64,000 bases of DNA, from contig NW_025963555.1 of the NCBI RefSeq assembly GCF_910591885.1, forward strand, positions 2,418,001-2,482,000, read 5' to 3'. The notes beneath the pieces are model-generated. The model did not search any database. It worked only from the letters and a program-made list of their open reading frames with translations, and was not told the DNA's origin. The translations under genes and the position numbers were made by a program. Shown here piece by piece: positions 52,051 to 63,806 of the stretch (position 1 is the first letter of the stretch; every line of letters starts with the position of its first letter). The stretch is from Bombus terrestris (Eukaryota > Arthropoda > Insecta > Hymenoptera > Apidae).

Positions 52051-54538
52051 ATAGGATAAAGACTTCCGGCTCCTCGGGCTGGTGCGAATATTTCAATGTC
52101 CATATGTGCCAAACCGTTGGTTTGTGACACACCTTTACGCGTTTCTCGCTCGCTGCGCTCGCTCGAAAGCTATAGCCTAACCTAAAGCCAATCCATCTTG
52201 CGTTCATTATTCGATATGGTGGCGACATATTTCTAATTTGCGAACGTGTCGGATCGGTTGTGAGGTTGGACAGGATTTTTACGAGCGAGCGGAGCGAGCG
52301 AGCAACGATCACAATTTCCAAGGTATACATATACCTTATATTGCCTTGCATATTATTCGTGTTATTATCTAATTTTGTCAGACATTTCGAACATCACATT
52401 GCACTGTACGATGTGGACTTAGTACTATTTATGTGTAACTATTCGTAAACTGTATACATTTGTCAGTAGGCAATAGGATAAAGACTTCCGGCTCCTCGGG
52501 CTGGTGCGAATATTTGAATGTCCCAATGTGCCAAACCGATGGACTGTGACACACCTTTACGCGTATCTCGCTCGCTGCGCTCGCTCGAAAACTATAGCCT
52601 AACCTAAAACCAATCCATCTTGCGTTCATTATTCAATATGGTGGCGACATATTTCAAATTTAGCAACGTGTCGGATGGGATGTGAGATTGGACTAAATTT
52701 TTACGAGCGAGCGGAGCGAGCGAGCAGCGGTCACAATTTCCAAGCTATACATATACCTTATATTGCCTTGCATATATTTTGTGTTATTACCTAATTTTGT
52801 CAGACATTTCGGACATCACATTGCACTGTGGTATGTGGAAATAGTTCTATTTATGTGAAGCTATTCATAAACCGTAAACATTTGTCAGTAGGCAATAGGA
52901 CAAAGACTTCCGGCTCCTCGGGCTGGAGCGAATATTTCAATGTCCGTATGTGCCAAACCGTTGGTTAGTGACACACCTTTACGCGTATCTGGCTCGCCGC
53001 GCTCGCTCGAAAATTAGAGCCTAACCTAAAACCAATCCATCTTGCGTTCATTATGCGATATGGTGGCGACATATTTCTAATTTGCGAACGTGTCGGATCG
53101 GATGTGAGGTTGGACAGGATTTTTACGAGCGAGCGGAGCGAGCGAGCAACGCTCACAATTTGCAAGCCATACACATACCTTATATTGCCTTGCATATATT
53201 TCGTGTTATTACCAAATTTTGTCAGACATTTCGGAAATCACATTGCACTGTAGTATGTGGAAATAGTACTATTTATGTGAAACTATTCATAAACTGTAAA
53301 CATTTGTCAGTAGGCAATAGGATAAAGACTTCCGGCTCCTCGGGCTGGTGCGAATATTTCAATGTCCATATGTGCCAAACCGTTGGTTTGTGACACACCT
53401 TTACGCGTATCTCGCTCGCTGCGCTCGCTCGAAAGCTATAGCCTAACCTAAAACCAATCCATCTTGCGTTCATTATTCGATATGGTGGCGACATATTTCG
53501 AATTTGCGAACGTGTCGGAACGGTTGTGAGGTTGGACTAGATTTTTACAAGCGAGCGGAGCGAGCGAGCAACGATCACAATTTCCAAGGTATACATATAC
53601 CTTATATTGCCTTGCATATTATTCGTGTTATTACCTAATTTTGTCAGACATTTCGAACATCACATTGCACTGTAGTATGTGGAAATAGTACTATTTATGT
53701 GAAATTATTCATAAACTGTAAACATTTGTCAGTAGGCAATAGGATAAAGACTTCCGGCTCCTCGGGCTGGTGCGAATATTTCAATGTCCATATGTGCCAA
53801 ACCGTTGGTTACTGACACACCTTTACGCGTATCTGGATCGCCGCCCTCGCTCGAAAATTATAGCCTAACCTAAAACCAATCCATCTTGCGTTCATTATTC
53901 GATATGGTGGCGACATGTTTCGAATTTGCGAACGTATCGGAACGGTTGTGAGGTTGGACTAGATTTTTACAAGCGAGCGGAGCGAGCGAGCAACGATCAC
54001 AATTTCCAAGGTATACATATACCTTATATTGCCTTGCATATTATTCGTGTTATTGCCTAATTTTGTCAGACATTTCGAACATCACATTGCACTGTACGAT
54101 GTGGAAATAGTACTATTTATGTGAAACTATTCGTAAACTGTATACATTTGTCAGTAGGCAATAGGATAAAGACTTCCGGCTCCTCGGGCTTGTGCGAATA
54201 TTTGAATGTCCCAATGTGCCAAACCGATGGACTGTGACACACCTTTACGCGTATCTCGATCGCTGCGCTCGCTCGAAAACTATAGCCTAACCTAAAACCA
54301 ATCCATCTTGCGTTCATTATTCGATATGGTGGCGACATATTTCAAATTTAGCAACGTGTCGGATCGGATGTGAGATTGGACTAAATTTTTACGAGCGAGC
54401 GGAGCGAGCGAGCAGCGGTCACAATTTCCAAGCTATACATATACCTTATATTGCCTTGCATATATTTCGTGTTACTACCTTATTTTGTCAGCCATTTCGG
54501 ACATTACATTGCTCTGTAGTATGTGGAAATAGTACTAT
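52007..54538. repeat. 2,532-bp (6-unit) higher-order repeat, copy 1
   Basis: It matches 54539 to about 55.6 kb at exactly 6 x 422 bp. Shared markers are TTATGTGTAACTATTCGTAAAC (near 52431 and 54963), CCAAGGTATACATATACC, CATATTATTCG, TTTCGAACATC and ATTTAGCAACGTGTCGG. One internal unit (about 53.8 kb) carries GGTTACTGACAC and CCGCCCTCGC. Confidence 0.78.
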
Positions 54539-55620
54539 TTATGTGAAACTATTCATAAACTGTAAACATTTGTCAGTAGGCAATAGGATAAAGACTTCCG
54601 GCTCCTCGGGCTGGTGCGAATATTTCAATGTCCATATGTGCCAAACCGTTGGTTTGTGACACACCTTTACGCGTATCTCGCACGCTGCGCTCGCTCGAAA
54701 GCTATAGCCTAACCTAAAACCAATCCATCTTGCGTTCATTATTCGATATGGTGGCGACATATTTCAAATTTGGGAACGTGTCGGATCGGATGTGAGGTTG
54801 GACTAGATTTTTACAAGCGAGCGGAGCGAGCGAGCAACGATCACAATTTCCAAGGTATACATATACCTTATATTGCCTTGCATATTATTCGTGTTATTAC
54901 CTAATTTTGTCAGACATTTCGAACATCACATTGCACTGTACGATGTGGAAATAGTACTATTTATGTGTAACTATTCGTAAACTGTATACATTTGTCAGTA
55001 GGCAATAGGATAAAGACTTCCGGCTCCTCGGGCTGGTGCGAATATTTGAATGTCCCAATGTGCCAAACCGATGGACTGTGACACACCTTTACGCGTATCT
55101 CGCTCGCTGCGCTGGCTCGAAAACTATAGCCTAACCTAAAACCAATCCATCTTGCGTTCATTATTCGATATGGTGGCGACATATTTCAAATTTAGCAACG
55201 TGTCGGATCGGATGTGAGATTGGACTAAATTTTTACGAGCGAGCGGAGCGAGCGAGCAACGGTAACAATTTCCAAGCTATACATGAACCTTATATTGCCT
55301 TGCATATATTTTGTGTTATTACCTAATTTTGTCAGACATTTCGGACATCACATTGCACTGTGGTATGTGGAAATAGTACTATTTATGTGAAGCTATTCAT
55401 AAACCGTAAACATTTGTCAGTAGGCAATAGGATAAAGACTTCCGGCTCCTCGGGCTGGTGCGAATATTTCAATGTCCGTATGTGCCAAACCGTTGGTTAG
55501 TGACACACCTTTGCGCGTATCTGACTCGCAGCGCTCGCTCGAAAATTATAGCCTAACCTAAAACCAATCCATCTTGCGTTCATTATTCGATATGGTGGCG
55601 ACATATTTCTAATTTGCGAA
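54539..55620. repeat. 2,532-bp (6-unit) higher-order repeat, copy 2 (partial)
   Basis: About two and a half units repeat copy 1. After that a unit with CATGATTTTTACGTGCGAGCGCAGCG (split here by two private changes in the right arm) breaks the match. Confidence 0.72.
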
Positions 55621-58319
55621 CGTGTCGGATCGGATGTGAGGTTGGACATGATTTTTACGTGCGAGCGCAGCGAGCGAGCAACGATCACAATTTGCAAGCC
55701 ATACACATACCTTATATTGCCTTGCATATATTTCGTGTTATTACCAAATTTTGTCAGACCTTTCGGACATCACATTGCACTGTACTATGTGGAAATAGTA
55801 CTATTTATATGAAACTATTCATAAACTGTAAACATTTGTCAGTAGGCAATAGGATAAAGACTTCCGGCTCCTCGGGCTGGTGCGAGTATTTCAATGTCCG
55901 TATGTGCCAAACCGTTGGTTTGTGACACACCTTTACGCGTATCTCTCTCGCTGCGCTCGCTCGAAAAGCATAGCCTAACCTAAAACCAATCCATCTTGCG
56001 TTCATTATTCAATATGGTGGCGACATATTTCAAATTTGGGAACGTGTCGGATCGGATGTGAGGTTGGACTAAATTTTTACGAGCGAGCGGAGCGAGCGAG
56101 CAACGGTCACAATTTGCAAGCCATACACATACCTTATATTGCCTTGCATATATTTCGTGTTATTACCAAATTTTGTCAGACCTTTCGGACATCACATTGC
56201 ACTGTACTATGTGGAAATAGTACTATTTATATGAAACTATTAATAAACTGTAAACATTTGTCAGTAGGCAATAGGATAAAGACTTCCGGCTCCGCGGGCT
56301 GGTGCGAATATTTCAATGTCCGTATGTGCCAAACTGTTGGTTTGTGACACACCTTTACTCGTATCTCGCTCGCTGCGCTCGCTCGAAAACTATAGCCTAA
56401 CCTAAAACCAATCCATCTTGCGTTCATTATTCGACATGGTGGCGACATATTTCGAATTTGCGAACGTGTCGGATCGGTTGTGAAGTTGGACAGGATTTTT
56501 ACGAGAGAGCGGAGCCAGCGAGCAACGATCACAATTTCCAAGCTATACATATACCTTATATTGCCTTGCATATATTTCGTGTTATTACCTAATTTTGTCA
56601 GACATTTCGGACATCACATTGCACTGTACGATGTGGAAATAGTACTATTTATGTGAAACTATTCCTAAACTGTATACATTTGTCAGTAGGCAATAGGATA
56701 AAGACTTCCGGCTCCTCGGGCTGGTGCGAATATTTGAATGTCCCAATGTGCAAACCGATGGACTGTGACACACCTTTACGCGTATCTGGCTCGCTGCGAT
56801 CGCTCGAAAGTTATAGCCTAACCTAAAACCAATCCATCTTGCGTTCATTATTCGATATGGTGGCGACATATTTCGAATTTGCGAACGTATCGGAACGGTT
56901 GTGAGGTTGGACTAGATTTCTACAAGCGAGCGGAGCGAGCGAGCAACGGTCACAATTTCCAAGCTATACATATACCTTATATTGCCTTGCATATATTTCG
57001 TGTTACTACCTTATTTTGTCAGCCATTTCGGACATCACATTGCACTGTAGTATGTGGAAATAGTACTATTTATGTGAAACTATTCATAAACTGTAAACAT
57101 TTGTCAGTAGGCAATAGGATAAAGTCTTCCGGCTCCTCCAGCTGGTGCGAATATTTCAATGTCCATATGTGCCAAACCGTTGGTTTGTGACACACCTTTA
57201 CGCGTATCTCGCTCGCTGCGCTCGCTCGAAAGCTATAGCCTAACCTAAAACCAATCCATCTTGCGTTTATTATTCGATATGGTGGCGACATATTTCGAAT
57301 TTGCGAACGTATCGGAACGGTTGTGAGGTTGGACTAGATTTCTACAAGCGAGCGGAGCGAGCGAGCAACGATCGCAATTTCCAAGCTATACATATACCTT
57401 ATATTGCCTTGCATATAATTCGTGTTATTACCTAATTTTGTCAGACATTTCGGACATCACATTGCACTGTACGATGTGGAAATAGTACTATTTATGTGAA
57501 ACTATTCATAAACTGTATACATTTGCCAGTAGGCAATAGGATAAAGACTTCCGGCTCCTCGGGCTGGTGCGAATATTTGAATGTCCCAATGTGCCAAACC
57601 GATGGATTGTGACACACCTTTACGCGTATCTCGCTCGCTGCGCTCGCTCGAAAACTATAGCCAAACCTAAATCCAATCCATCTTGCGTTCATTATTCGAT
57701 ATGGTGGCGACATATTTCAAATTTGGGAACGTGTCGGATCGGATGTGAGGTTGGACTAAATTTTTATGAGCGAGCGGAGCGAGCGAGCAACGGTCACAAT
57801 TTCCAAGCTATACATATACCTTATATTGCCTTGCATATATTTCGTGTTATTACCTTATTTTGTCAGCCATTTCGGACATCACATTGCACTGTAGTATGTG
57901 GAAATGGTACTATTTATGTGAAACTATTCATAAACTGTAAACATTTGTCAGTAGGCAATAGGATAAAGACTTCCGGCTCCTCGGGCTGGTGCGAATATTT
58001 CAATGTCCGTATGTGCCAAACCGTTGGTTTGTGACACACCTTTACGCGTATCTCGCTCGCTGCGCTCGCTCGAAAGCTATAGCCTAACCTAAAGCAAATC
58101 CATCTTGCGTTCATTATTCAATATGGTGGCGACATATTTCGAATTTGCGAACGTATCGGATGGGTTGCGAGGATGGACTAGATTTTTACAAGCGGGCGGA
58201 GCGAGCGAGCAACGATCACAATTTCCAAGCTATACATATACCTTATATTGCCTTGCATATATTTCGTGTTATTACCTAATTTTGTCAGACATTTCGGACA
58301 TCACATTGCACGGTGCGAT
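55621..58319. repeat. Mixed units; left half of a 6,327-bp spaced duplication
   Basis: Bases from about 56200 to 57300 match 62527 to 63627 at 6,327 bp (15 x 422 minus 3). Shared markers are GGCTCCGCGGGCTGG, CAAACTGTTGG, TATTAATAAACTG, CTGCGATCGCTCG and a GTGAAGTTGG/GTGAATTTGG change in the same place. The rest (57.3-58.3 kb) consists of ordinary units with no clear short period. Confidence 0.7.
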
Positions 58320-61300
58320 GTGGAAATAATACTATTTATGTGAAACTATTCATAAACTGTATACATTTGTCAGTAGGCAATAGGATAAAGACTTCCGGCT
58401 CCACGGGCTGGTGCGAATATTTGAATGTCCCAATGTGCCAAACCGATGGACTGTGACACACCTCTCCGCGTGCCTCGCTCGCCATGCTCGCTCGAAAGCT
58501 ATAGCCTAACCGAAAACCAATCCCTCTTGCGTTAGTCATTCGACATGGAGGCGACTTATTTCAAATTTGGGAACGTGTCGGTGCGGATGTGAGGTTGGAC
58601 TAAATTTTCACGAGCGAGCGGAGCGAGCGAGCAACGATCACAATTTCCAAGCTATACACATACCTTATATTGCCTTGCATATATTTCTTGTTATTACCAA
58701 ATTTTGTCAGCCATTTCGGACATCACATTGCACTGTACTATGTGGAAATAGTACTATTTATGTGAAACTATTCATAAACTGTAAACATTTGTCAGTAGGC
58801 AATAGGATAAAGACTTTCGGCTCCTCGGGCTGGTGCGAATATTTCAATGTCCCCATGTGCCAAACAGTTGGATTGTAACACACCTCTCCGCGTCCCTCGC
58901 TCGCCGTGCTCGCTCGAAAGCTATAGCCTAACCGAAAACCAATCCCTCTTGCGTTAGTCATTCGACATGGAGGCGACTTATTTCAAATTTGGGAACGTGT
59001 CGGAGCGGATGTGGGGTTGGACTAAATTTTCACGAGCGAGCGGAGCGAGCGAGCAACGATCACAATTTCCAAGCTATACATATACCTTATATTGCCTTGC
59101 ATATATTTCGTGTTATTACCTACTTTTGTCAGCCATTTCGGACATCATATTGCACTGTGGTATGAGGAAATAATACTATTTATGTGAAACTATTCATAAA
59201 CTGTATATATTTGTCAGTAGGCAATAGGATAAAGACTTCCGGCTCCACGGGCTGGTGCGAATATTTGAATGTCCCAATGTGCCAAACCGATGGACTGTGA
59301 CACACCTCTCCGCGTGCCTCGCTCGCCATGCTCGCTCGAAAGCTATAGCCTAACCGAAAACCAATCCCTCTTGCGTTAGTCATTCGACATGGAGGCGACT
59401 TATTTCAAATTTGGGAACTTGTCGGAGCGGATGTGGGGTTGGACTAAATTTTCACGAGCGAGCGGAGCGAGCGAGCAACGATCACAATTTCCAAGCTATA
59501 CATATACCTTATATTGCCTTGCATATATTTCGTGTTATTACCTCCTTTTGTCAGCCATTTCGGACATCACATTGCACTGTAGTATGTGCAAATAGTACTA
59601 TTTATGTGAAACTATTCATAAACTGTAAACATTTGTCAGTAGGCAATAGGATAAAGACTTCCGGCTCCTCGGGCTGGTGCGAATATTTGAATGTCCCAAT
59701 GTGCCAAACCGATGGACTGTGACACACCTCTCCGCGTGCCTCGCTCGCCATGCTCGCTCGAAAGCTATAGCCTAACCTAAAACCAATCCATCTTGCGTTC
59801 ATTATTCGATATATTGATGACATATTTCGAATTTGCGAACGTGTCGGATCGGTTGTGAGGTTAGACTAAATTTTCACGAGCGAGCGGATGGAGCGAGCAA
59901 CGATCACAATTTCCAAGCTATACATATACCTTATATTGCCTTGCATATATTTCGTGTTATTACCTAATTTTGTCAGACATTTCGAACATCACATTGCACT
60001 GTACTATGTGGAAATAGTACTATTTATATGAAACTATTCATAAACTGTAAACATTTGTCAGTAGGCAATAGGATAAAGACTTCCGGCTCCTCGGGCTGGT
60101 GCGAATATTTCAATGTCCGTATGTGCCAAACCGTTGGTTTGTGACACACCTTTACGCGTATCTCGCTCGCTGCGCTCGCTCGAAAACTATAGCCTAACCT
60201 AAAACCAATCCATCTTACGTTCATTATTCGATATGGTGGCGACATATTTCGAATTTGCGAACGTGTCTGTTCGGTTGTGAGGTTGGACAGGATTTTTACG
60301 AGCGAGCGGAGCGAGCGTGCAACGATCACAATTTCCAAGCTATACATATAGCGTATATTGCCTTGCATATATTTCGTGTTATTAACTAATTTTGTCAGAC
60401 ATTTCGGACATCACATTGCACTGTACGATGTGGAAATAATACTATTTATGTGAAACTATTCATAAATTGTATACATTTGTCAGTAGGCAATGGGATAAAG
60501 ACTTTCGGCTCCTCGGGCTGGTGCGAATATTTCAATGTCCCCATGTGCCAAACAGTTGAATTGTAACACACCTCTCCGCGTCCATCGCTCGCCGTGCTCG
60601 ACGAAAGCTATAGCCTAACCGAAAACCAATCCCTCTTGCGTTAGTCATTCGACATGGAGGCGACTCATTTCAAATTTGGGAACGTGTCGGAGCGGATGTG
60701 GGGTTGGACTAAATTTTTATGAGCGAGCGGAGCGAGCGAGCAACGGTCACAATTTCCAAGCTATACATATACCTTATATTGCCTTGCATATATTTCGTGT
60801 TATTACCTTATTTTGTCAGCCATTTCGGACATCACATTGCACTGTAGTATGTGGAAATAGTACTATTTGTGTGAAACTATTCATAAACTGTAAACATTTG
60901 TCAGTAGGCAATAGGATAAATACTTCCGGCTCCTCGGGCTGGTGCGAATATTTGAATGTCCCAATGTGCCAAACCGATGGACTGTGACACACCTTTACGC
61001 GTATCTCGCTCGCTGCGCTCGCTCGAAAACTATAGCCTAACCTAAAACCAATCCATCTTACGTTCATTATTCGATATGGTGGCGACATATTTCGAATTTG
61101 CGAACGTGTCTGTTCGGTTGTGAGGTTGGACAGGATTTTTACGAGCGAGCGGAGCGAGCGTGCAACGATCACAATTTCCAAGCTATACATATAGCGTATA
61201 TTGCCTTGCATATATTTCGTGTTATTAACTAATTTTGTCAGACATTTCGGACATCACATTGCACTGTACGATGTGGAAATAATACTATTTATGTGAAACT

Positions 61301-61560
61301 ATTCATAAACTGTATACATTTGTCAGTAGGCAATGGGATAAAGACTTTCAGCTCCTCGGGCTGGTGCGAATATTTCAATGTCCCCATGTGTCAAACAGTT
61401 GAATTGTAACACACCTCTCCGCGTCCATCGCTCGCCGTGCTCGACGAAAGCTATAGCCTAACCGAAAACCAATCCCTCTTGCGTTAGTCATTCGACATGG
61501 AGGCGACTCATTTCAAATTTGGGAACGTGTCGGAGCGGATGTGGGGTTGGACTAAATTTT
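58320..61560. repeat. Second island of divergent units
   Basis: Units carry CACACCTCTCCGCGTGCC or CGTCC, TCGCCATGCTCG or TCGCCGTGCTCG, CCGAAAACCAATCCC, GTTAGTCATTCGACATGGAGG, and GGAAATAATACTATTT at four palindrome sites. Ordinary units are interleaved (about 59.8-60.4 kb). The class shares markers with the 18.2-20.4 kb island and with one unit near 10.05 kb. Confidence 0.78.
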
Positions 61561-61896
61561 TATGAGCGAGCGGAGCGAGCGAGCAACGGTCACAATTTCC
61601 AAGCTATACATATACCTTATATTGCCTTGCATATATTTCGTGTTATTACCTTATTTTGTCAGCCATTTCGGACATCACATTGCACTGTAGTATGTGGAAA
61701 TAGTACTATTTGTGTGAAACTATTCATAAACTGTAAACATTTGTCAGTAGGCAATAGGATAAATACTTCCGGCTCCTCGGGCTGGTGCGAATATTTGAAT
61801 GTCCCAATGTGCCAAACCGATGGACTGTGACACACCTTTACGCGTATCTCGCTCGCTGCGCTCGCTCGAAAACTATAGCCTAACCTAAAACCAATC
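60211..61896. repeat. 843-bp dimer, two tandem copies
   Basis: Bases 60211-61053 and 61054-61896 repeat nearly exactly. Each begins at CATCTTACG and contains GTGTCTGTTCGG, ATATAGCGTATATTG, GTTATTAACTAA, CAATGGGATAAAG and TGCTCGACGAAAGC. The last has lost one base relative to the usual left arm, which explains 843 rather than 844. Each dimer joins one ordinary and one divergent unit, so the two classes were amplified together. Confidence 0.85.
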
Positions 61897-62526
61897 CATC
61901 TTGCGTTCATTATTCGATATGGTGGCGACATATTTCAAATTTGGGAACGTGTCGGATCGGATGTGAGGTTGGAGTAAATTTTTATGAGCGAGCGGAGCGA
62001 GCGAGCAACGATCACAATTTGCAAGCCATACACATACCTTATATTGCCTTGCATATATTTCGTGTTATTACCTTATTTTGTCAGCCATTTCGGACATCAC
62101 ATTGCACTGTAGTATGTGGAAATAGTACTATTTGTGTGAAACTATTCATAAACTGTAAACATTTGTCAGTAGGCAATAGGATAAATACTTCCGGCTCCTC
62201 GGGCTGGTGCGAATGTTTCAATGTCCGTATGTGCCAAACCGTTGGTTAGTGACACACCTTTACGCGTATCTGGCTCGCCGCGCTCGCTCGAAAATCATAG
62301 CCTAACCTAAAACCAATCCATCTTGCGTTCATTATTCGATATGGTGACGACATATTTCGAATTTGCGAACGTGTCGGATCGGTTGTGAGGTTGGACAGGA
62401 TTTTTACGAGCGAGCGGAGCGAGCGAGCAACGATCACAATTTGCAAGGCATACACATACGTTATATTGCCTTGCATATATTTCGTGTTATTACCAAATTT
62501 TGTCAAACATTTCGGTCATCACATTG

Positions 62527-63627
62527 CACTGTACTATGTGGAAATAGTACTATTTATATGAAACTATTAATAAACTGTAAACATTTGTCAGTAGGCAATA
62601 GGATAAAGACTTCCGGCTCCGCGGGCTGGTGCGAATATTTCAATGTCCGTATGTGCCAAACTGTTGGTTTGTGACACACCTTTACGCGTATCTCGCTCGC
62701 TGCGCTCGCTCGAAAACTATAGCCTAACCTAAAACCAATCCATCTTGCGTTCATTATTCGACATGGTGGCGACATATTTCGAATTTGCGAACGTGTCGGA
62801 TCGGTTGTGAATTTGGACAGGATTTTTACGAGAGAGCGGAGCCAGCGAGCAACGATCAGAATTTCCAAGCTATACATATACCTTATATTGCCTTGCATAT
62901 ATTTCGTGTTATTACCTAATTTTGTCAGACATTTCGGACATCACATTGCACTGTACGATGTGGAAATAGTACTATTTATGTGAAACTATTCATAAACTGT
63001 ATACATTTGTCAGTAGGCAATAGGATAAAGACTTCCGGCTCCTCGGGCTGGTGCGAATATTTGAATGTCCCAATGTGCAAACCGATGGACTGTGACACAC
63101 CTTTACGCGTATCTGGCTCGCTGCGATCGCTCGAAAACTATAGCCTAACCTAAAACCAATCCATCTTGCGTTCATTATTCGATATGGTGGCGACATATTT
63201 CAAATTTGGGAACGTGTCGGATCGGATGTGAGGTTGGACTAAATTTTTACGAGCGAGCGGAGCGAGCGAGCAACGGTCACAATTTCCAAGCTATACATAT
63301 ACCTTATATTGCCTTGCATATATTTCGTGTTACTACCTTATTTTGTCAGCCATTTCGGACATCACATTGCACTGTAGTATGTGGAAATAGTACTATTTAT
63401 GTGAAACTATTCATAAACTGTAAACATTTGCCAGTAGGGAATAGGATAAAGACTTCCGGCTCCTCGAGCTGGCGCGAATATTTCAATGTCCATATGTGCC
63501 AAACCGTTGGTTTGTGACACACCTTTACGCGTATCTCGCTCGCTGCGCTCGCTCGAAAGCTATAGCCTAACCTAAAACCAATCCATCTTGCGTTCATTAT
63601 TCGATATGGTGGCGACATATTTCAAAT
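62527..63627. repeat. Right half of the 6,327-bp spaced duplication
   Basis: It matches about 56200-57300. Private changes include CGATCAGAATTTCC, GGGAATAGG and GGCGCGAATATTTC. A further copy of the leading unit type (TATTAATAAACTG with GGCTCCGCGGG) lies 1,265 bp further on, near 63.82-63.9 kb. Confidence 0.72.
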
Positions 63628-63806
63628 GTAGGAACGTGTCGGATCGGTTGTGAGGTTGGACAGGATTTTTACGAGCGAGCGGAGCGAGCGAGCAACGATC
63701 ACAATTTGCAAGGCATACACATACCTTATATTGCCTTGCATATATTTCGTGTTATTACCAAATTTTGTCAAACATTTCGGACATCACATTGCACTGTACT
63801 ATGTGG

